Shown piece after piece: positions 60,673 through 64,000 of a DNA stretch of 64,000 nucleotides; position 1 is the stretch's first letter, and the number at the start of each line of letters is the position of its first letter. The notes below the pieces were generated by a model that had not been told where the DNA came from, did not search any database, and saw only the letters and a list, made by a program, of their open reading frames with translations. The position numbers and the translations under genes are program-made. Origin of the DNA: Blautia glucerasea (GTDB lineage Bacteria; Bacillota; Clostridia; Lachnospirales; Lachnospiraceae); NCBI RefSeq assembly GCF_020537505.1, contig NZ_JAJBMO010000008.1:107501-171500 (forward strand), given 5' to 3'.

Positions 60673-61195
60673 CACCTTTTCCTCCTTTGTGCCAAATGGG
60701 GATTCCATATACCACTTCCACTACCTCATCTGCCATTTTCCCAATGCTCTGGTTGATTTTCCCCAGATATTCCAGATAGCGTACTGTATCCCCTTCATAG
60801 GCAGCTGCTTCCGAAAAAATCTCATTGGTAACGATCACCAAATGGCGCACCTGACTCTTTAGCTTCTTTACGCCTTCCATAATTTCTTCCACAGTATTTT
60901 CACCTGCTCCATCTTCTTCGAACATTTCATTGGCAGCAAGATTGGACATACATTCTAAAAGAACTCCCCCATCTTCTGAAAAATCCAGATTTTTTAATCC
61001 GGTATAGCACTCCACTGTCTCGAAGCCTTTTCCAGCACGCATGTTTCGATGGCGGACTACACGTTTATGGCTTTCCTCATCATAAGGGTGCATGGTAGCA
61101 ACATAAATTCTTTTTCCCGGTCCAAAGGATAAGATCTTATCCTCAGCAAAAGCAGATTTCCCACTTCCGCTTCCACCGGTTACAACTGTCATCAT
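60647..61195 (-). CDS. cobU: Adenosylcobinamide kinase / guanylyltransferase
   Basis: A 182-residue canonical CobU. The P-loop GGSGSGKS lies at 7-14, IYVATMHPYDEESHKRVVRHR includes the guanylylated histidine region, and VTNEIFSEA follows. It phosphorylates adenosylcobinamide and transfers GMP. It lies one base after cobT and overlaps cobS. Confidence 0.92.
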   Translation of the reverse strand: MMTVVTGGSGSGKSAFAEDKILSFGPGKRIYVATMHPYDEESHKRVVRHRNMRAGKGFETVECYTGLKNLDFSEDGGVLLECMSNLAANEMFEEDGAGENTVEEIMEGVKKLKSQVRHLVIVTNEIFSEAAAYEGDTVRYLEYLGKINQSIGKMADEVVEVVYGIPIWHKGGKGVENAVEQL

Positions 61196-61196
61196 C

Positions 61197-62249
61197 TTAT
61201 TTCAGCTCCTCGTATTGATCTACGTGTATGTCATCAAAGGTACTCAACGTATTGTAAAGGGTAGCTCCCATGTCAAGGAACGGACAAAGTGCAATGGCTC
61301 CAGTTCCCTCTCCCAGACACATATCTGCATGGAGAACCGCTTCTTTTCCCAATTTTTCCAAAACAAGATGGGCTGCTGGCTCTTTAGATACATGACTGGC
61401 GATCATATAATTTACAGCTTCTGGGCACAATCTGATAGCAACAAGTGCTGCAACACCTGAAATAAATCCATCGATCAGAACCGGGATCTGCAAAGCCGCA
61501 CCACCCAGATAAACGCCTGCCATTCCCGCAATATCAAGGCCGCCAACTTTAGAAAGAACATCCACCGGATCCTCTGGATCTGGCTTATTCAATGCAATGG
61601 CCTTTTTGATTGCATCAATCTTACGGGTAAGTCCATCACTGGAAAGTCCGGCTCCCCGTCCTGTCATCGTTTCTACCGGCTGATCCAGAAGCACAGATGC
61701 AACAGCACTGCTGGTGGTTGTATTTCCAATTCCCATTTCTCCAGTCGCCAGAAGACGGTAGCCCTCTGCTTTTAGCTCCTTTGCCATAACAATTCCAGCT
61801 TCAATGCCCTTCACAGCCTCTTCTCTTGTCATAGCCGGACCTTTTGTCATATTGCGGGTTCCGTACATTACCTTCAGGTCTGTACGGGCTGTGGTATCTC
61901 TTACCATTCCTACATCTACTGGCTTTACAGCCACACCGCACTGGTGGCACATTACACATGCAGTGGTAGTTTCTTTCACAAAGTTATCCGCCACAATAGC
62001 CGTAACTTCCTGTCCAGTCTGGGTAACCCCTTCTTCTACCACTCCATTGTCGGCACACATGGCAACCAACGCCTTTTTGCTGATGTCTACTTTTACCTCA
62101 CCTGTGATTCCCACAACCTGTGTGATCAGATCTTCCATTTTTCCAAGAGAATGAAGAGGTTTGGCAATACTATCCCAGCGCTTTCTGGCCGTTTCCATCT
62201 TTTCTTCATCCAGAGGCTTTATGCTTTTTAGTGTCTCTTCTAATGTCAT
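61197..62249 (-). CDS. cobT: Nicotinate-nucleotide:dimethylbenzimidazole phosphoribosyltransferase
   Basis: CobT activates the lower ligand base. The 350-residue protein has the conserved MCADNGVVEEGVTQTGQEVT, GEMGIGNTTTSSAV and GRGAGLSSDGL blocks, and the catalytic glutamate in LGEGTGAIALCPFL near residue 315. Which base is used cannot be read from sequence; no benzimidazole synthesis genes are in the window. It starts inside the gtrA stop (ATGA). Confidence 0.95.
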   Translation of the reverse strand: MTLEETLKSIKPLDEEKMETARKRWDSIAKPLHSLGKMEDLITQVVGITGEVKVDISKKALVAMCADNGVVEEGVTQTGQEVTAIVADNFVKETTTACVMCHQCGVAVKPVDVGMVRDTTARTDLKVMYGTRNMTKGPAMTREEAVKGIEAGIVMAKELKAEGYRLLATGEMGIGNTTTSSAVASVLLDQPVETMTGRGAGLSSDGLTRKIDAIKKAIALNKPDPEDPVDVLSKVGGLDIAGMAGVYLGGAALQIPVLIDGFISGVAALVAIRLCPEAVNYMIASHVSKEPAAHLVLEKLGKEAVLHADMCLGEGTGAIALCPFLDMGATLYNTLSTFDDIHVDQYEELK

Positions 62250-62662
62250 GATTTCCTCCCACTGGTAAATACCAGGAATTTACTGAATATGTAGTTCAGC
62301 GCAAGAACAACAAACTGGGTAATGAATTTTCCCACCATATCATTCATATGCATGATTTCTGCAAAGAACCATACTCCGCCAACTTCGATCACCATAGTCA
62401 CCAGTCTGGCGCCAATAAATTTACAAAAAGGCTGAATATGATCTTTGAGGGTTTCACATTTATCCTCAAAAACAAATTTGGAGTTTACTACATATGCAAA
62501 AAGAATTGCTAAAATAATAGAGATTACATTCGCAATCTCTCTTTGCACTCCAATCTGGCGCAAAATAAAAAAGCTTACCAGATTCACAAGTGTCGTGCAT
62601 CCGCCAAAAAAAACATACCGGACAACATCACTGGCATACAATTTTTTAATAAGCGCTGTCAT
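62246..62662 (-). CDS. GtrA-family membrane protein
   Basis: A 138-residue protein with four hydrophobic segments and the family opening VVRYVFFGGCTTLVNLVSFF. GtrA proteins are thought to flip polyprenyl-linked sugars made by GtrB-type transferases. It overlaps the GtrB-like gene upstream (17 bases) and cobT downstream (4 bases), so all three are coupled. Confidence 0.87.
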   Translation of the reverse strand: MTALIKKLYASDVVRYVFFGGCTTLVNLVSFFILRQIGVQREIANVISIILAILFAYVVNSKFVFEDKCETLKDHIQPFCKFIGARLVTMVIEVGGVWFFAEIMHMNDMVGKFITQFVVLALNYIFSKFLVFTSGRKS

Positions 62663-63608
62663 GATTTACCTCCTGATACACATCCTTTTTTCCACGCACA
62701 ATCTGGGAAATAATGTAGCGTGGACGCCGCTTTACTTCTTCGTATATTTTCGCAATGTAATAACCAATAATTCCAAGGCTGAGCATGATCGCACTTCCAA
62801 TCAGAAGAAGCACGATTAATGTAGTGGTGTAACCTTCCACTGCCTGTCCTGAAAAAAACTGAACTAACGAATAAATAATCAAAATCAAGGAACATCCAAA
62901 ACAGCAGCCGCCTACAATTGTTACAAACTGTAATGGCACAGTGGTAAATGCCACAATATTGGTAAAGGCATACTTCACCAGAGACCAGGTTGACCATTTG
63001 GACTGTCCCGCTTCTCTGTCATGTACTTCGAATTCTACATAAGTCGTTTTATAACCTACCCAGGATGAGGTTGCCCGGAAAAACATATTTCTCTCCGGCA
63101 TAGAAAGTATACTGTTTACAGCTTTTCGATCCATCATCTTAAAATCAGAGGCATTCTGCATATTTACACCGGTTGCCTTTGACATGATACCGTAGAAAAA
63201 GCCTGCACTTTCCTTATGGAGTAAGCTTTCTGTTCCTCTTGATTTCTTAACCCCTTCGATCACTTCCCATCCCTGTTCCCAGAGATGATACATTGGAATC
63301 AGGGTTTCCGGTGGGTGTTGTAAATCACAATCCATGACGGCAACTACATCCCCGGTTGCCTGTGCAAGTCCTGCATATACGGCTGCTTCTTTTCCAAAAT
63401 TTCTGGAAAAATGAACGCCAAGGACGTTCACATCCTTTTCGCCAGCTTTGGTAATTTCATCCCAGGTTTTATCCTTTGAACCATCGTCGACAACCACCAA
63501 TTCATAGGAAATACCTGCTTCTGATAAAACCTCATGAAGTACCCGACAGGTTTTCCCTACCATCAATTCTTCATTATAGGCTGGCAGAACTACTGATAAT
63601 CTGCTCAT
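62646..63608 (-). CDS. GtrB-like membrane glycosyltransferase (GT2, dolichol-phosphate type)
   Basis: A 320-residue family-2 glycosyltransferase with LSVVLPAYNEE at the N-terminus, VVVDDGSKDKT, and the metal motif in AVMDCDLQHPPETL near 93. Two C-terminal membrane helices (about 230-290) anchor it. It should load a sugar onto undecaprenyl phosphate for cell-surface use. It leads an operon that continues into cobTUSC, which is not an obvious functional match. Promoter at 63697-63725. Confidence 0.9.
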   Translation of the reverse strand: MSRLSVVLPAYNEELMVGKTCRVLHEVLSEAGISYELVVVDDGSKDKTWDEITKAGEKDVNVLGVHFSRNFGKEAAVYAGLAQATGDVVAVMDCDLQHPPETLIPMYHLWEQGWEVIEGVKKSRGTESLLHKESAGFFYGIMSKATGVNMQNASDFKMMDRKAVNSILSMPERNMFFRATSSWVGYKTTYVEFEVHDREAGQSKWSTWSLVKYAFTNIVAFTTVPLQFVTIVGGCCFGCSLILIIYSLVQFFSGQAVEGYTTTLIVLLLIGSAIMLSLGIIGYYIAKIYEEVKRRPRYIISQIVRGKKDVYQEVNHDSAY

Positions 63609-63696
63609 TTTTCATCCTCTTCCCTGCAATCATGCAACATTTTTGTATTACTGCTGCATAGGCAGTTTCTTATTATTTCTCATTTTCAATGTTCCC

Positions 63697-63725
63697 ATTA
63701 TATTACAAATCTATTTTCCAGGCAA
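63697..63725 (-). promoter_or_regulatory. Promoter of the gtrB-gtrA-cobTUSC operon
   Basis: TTGCCT (63720-63725) and TATAAT (63697-63702) are 17 bases apart. No cobalamin aptamer fits in the 85-base leader. Confidence 0.72.
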
Positions 63726-63790
63726 CCTAAATTGCTATTCTTCAAACATTCTTAAGACTTTTTTTATTTTCAGGTTTATATAATTTAAAC

Positions 63791-63822
63791 AAAAAAAACG
63801 ATAACCAACCGGCTACCGTTTA
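63791..63822 (-). terminator. Terminator of the rRNA operon
   Basis: On the minus strand AACGGTAGCC and GGTTATCGTT pair with two wobbles and a GGTT loop, followed by eight T. It lies about 125 bases beyond the 23S 3' end. Confidence 0.85.
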
Positions 63823-63945
63823 GGTTCTGTACCTTCAAAACTACATACATGCTACATCCTAATGGAATCATTCTTCAACCTTGCGAATAAATCGGAAGTT
63901 CCATCTCACTTCGTTCAATGGAACGACCTGCGCGCTTTGCGCTTA

Positions 63946-64000
63946 GGTCAAGCCCTCACCCTATTAGTAACAGTCAGCTCCATGTGTTACCACACTTCCA
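63946..64000 (-). rRNA. 23S ribosomal RNA, 3' end (runs off right edge)
   Basis: The minus strand reads the conserved 3' terminus of 23S rRNA: GGAAGTGTGGTAACACATGG, then GCTGACTGTTACTAATAG and GAGGGCTTGACC. The last 55 bases are in the window and the gene continues to the right. Beyond the end lie a GTTCCAT/ATGGAAC processing stem and a terminator; no 5S rRNA is found between them. Confidence 0.94.

Overview
The window looks like chromosomal DNA of an anaerobic gut Lachnospiraceae-type bacterium (Bacillota, Clostridia). The reasons are strong AGGAGG ribosome binding sites, frequent TTG/GTG starts, an anaerobic CbiK-type cobalamin route, two cobalamin riboswitches with terminators, an ECF-type vitamin transporter component, radical SAM proteins, lipoproteins with short linkers, and a selenium/molybdenum purine-degradation island. 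I see no phage, insertion sequence, CRISPR array or tRNA.

Layout. (1) 1-4840: the start of hemA runs off the left edge. It is followed by a CGGC-domain protein, a BtuFCD-like corrinoid ABC transporter under a cobalamin riboswitch, and cbiK. (2) 5052-8862: an inositol-monophosphatase family enzyme, a radical SAM protein, pyridoxal kinase, and a divergent MocR/PdxR regulator whose PLP lysine is replaced. (3) 8979-22118: an 11-gene anaerobic corrin operon on the minus strand (cbiD-L-F-G-H-JET-A-B-cobD-cobQ-cbiC). It has a good promoter, a cobalamin riboswitch, a terminator switch at the head and a terminator at the tail. (4) 22144-32099: housekeeping and vitamin genes, namely a MATE pump, an RluD-type pseudouridine synthase, coaX/ECF-S/coaBC, an MnmM-type methylase, a cyclophilin lipoprotein, luxS and an SH3 lipoprotein. 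(5) 31050-58611: a purine/urate and selenium-dependent molybdenum hydroxylase island. It holds an XdhC-like chaperone, a symporter broken by one stop codon, hydA, a YheO-type regulator, dpaL-ygeY-ygeW, arcC, two BMC shell proteins, mocA-yqeC-yqeB, xdhABC, a 4-cluster ferredoxin, xdhD, ygfK and ssnA. (6) 58904-63608: the nucleotide-loop operon gtrB-gtrA-cobT-cobU-cobS-(short cobU paralogue)-cobC. (7) 63946-64000: the 3' end of a 23S rRNA gene.

How it fits together. HemA feeds tetrapyrrole synthesis, CbiK inserts cobalt, the cbi operon builds adenosylcobyric acid and cobinamide, and the cobTUSC operon attaches the lower ligand. The BtuFCD-like system salvages corrinoids, and two riboswitches sense the end product. 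The second half matches the anaerobic urate-degradation gene set of gut bacteria (ygeX/dpaL, ygeY, ygeW, ygfK, ssnA, hydA, xdhD, with arcC for ATP recovery) plus maturation factors for the selenium-containing Mo cofactor.

Most interesting: the BMC shell pair inside the purine island; a structured leader ahead of xdhA; structured RNA-like regions before ygeW and arcC; dispersed intergenic double-hairpin repeats with compensatory changes; a PdxR homologue lacking its PLP lysine; and a short CobU-like paralogue beside a canonical cobU.
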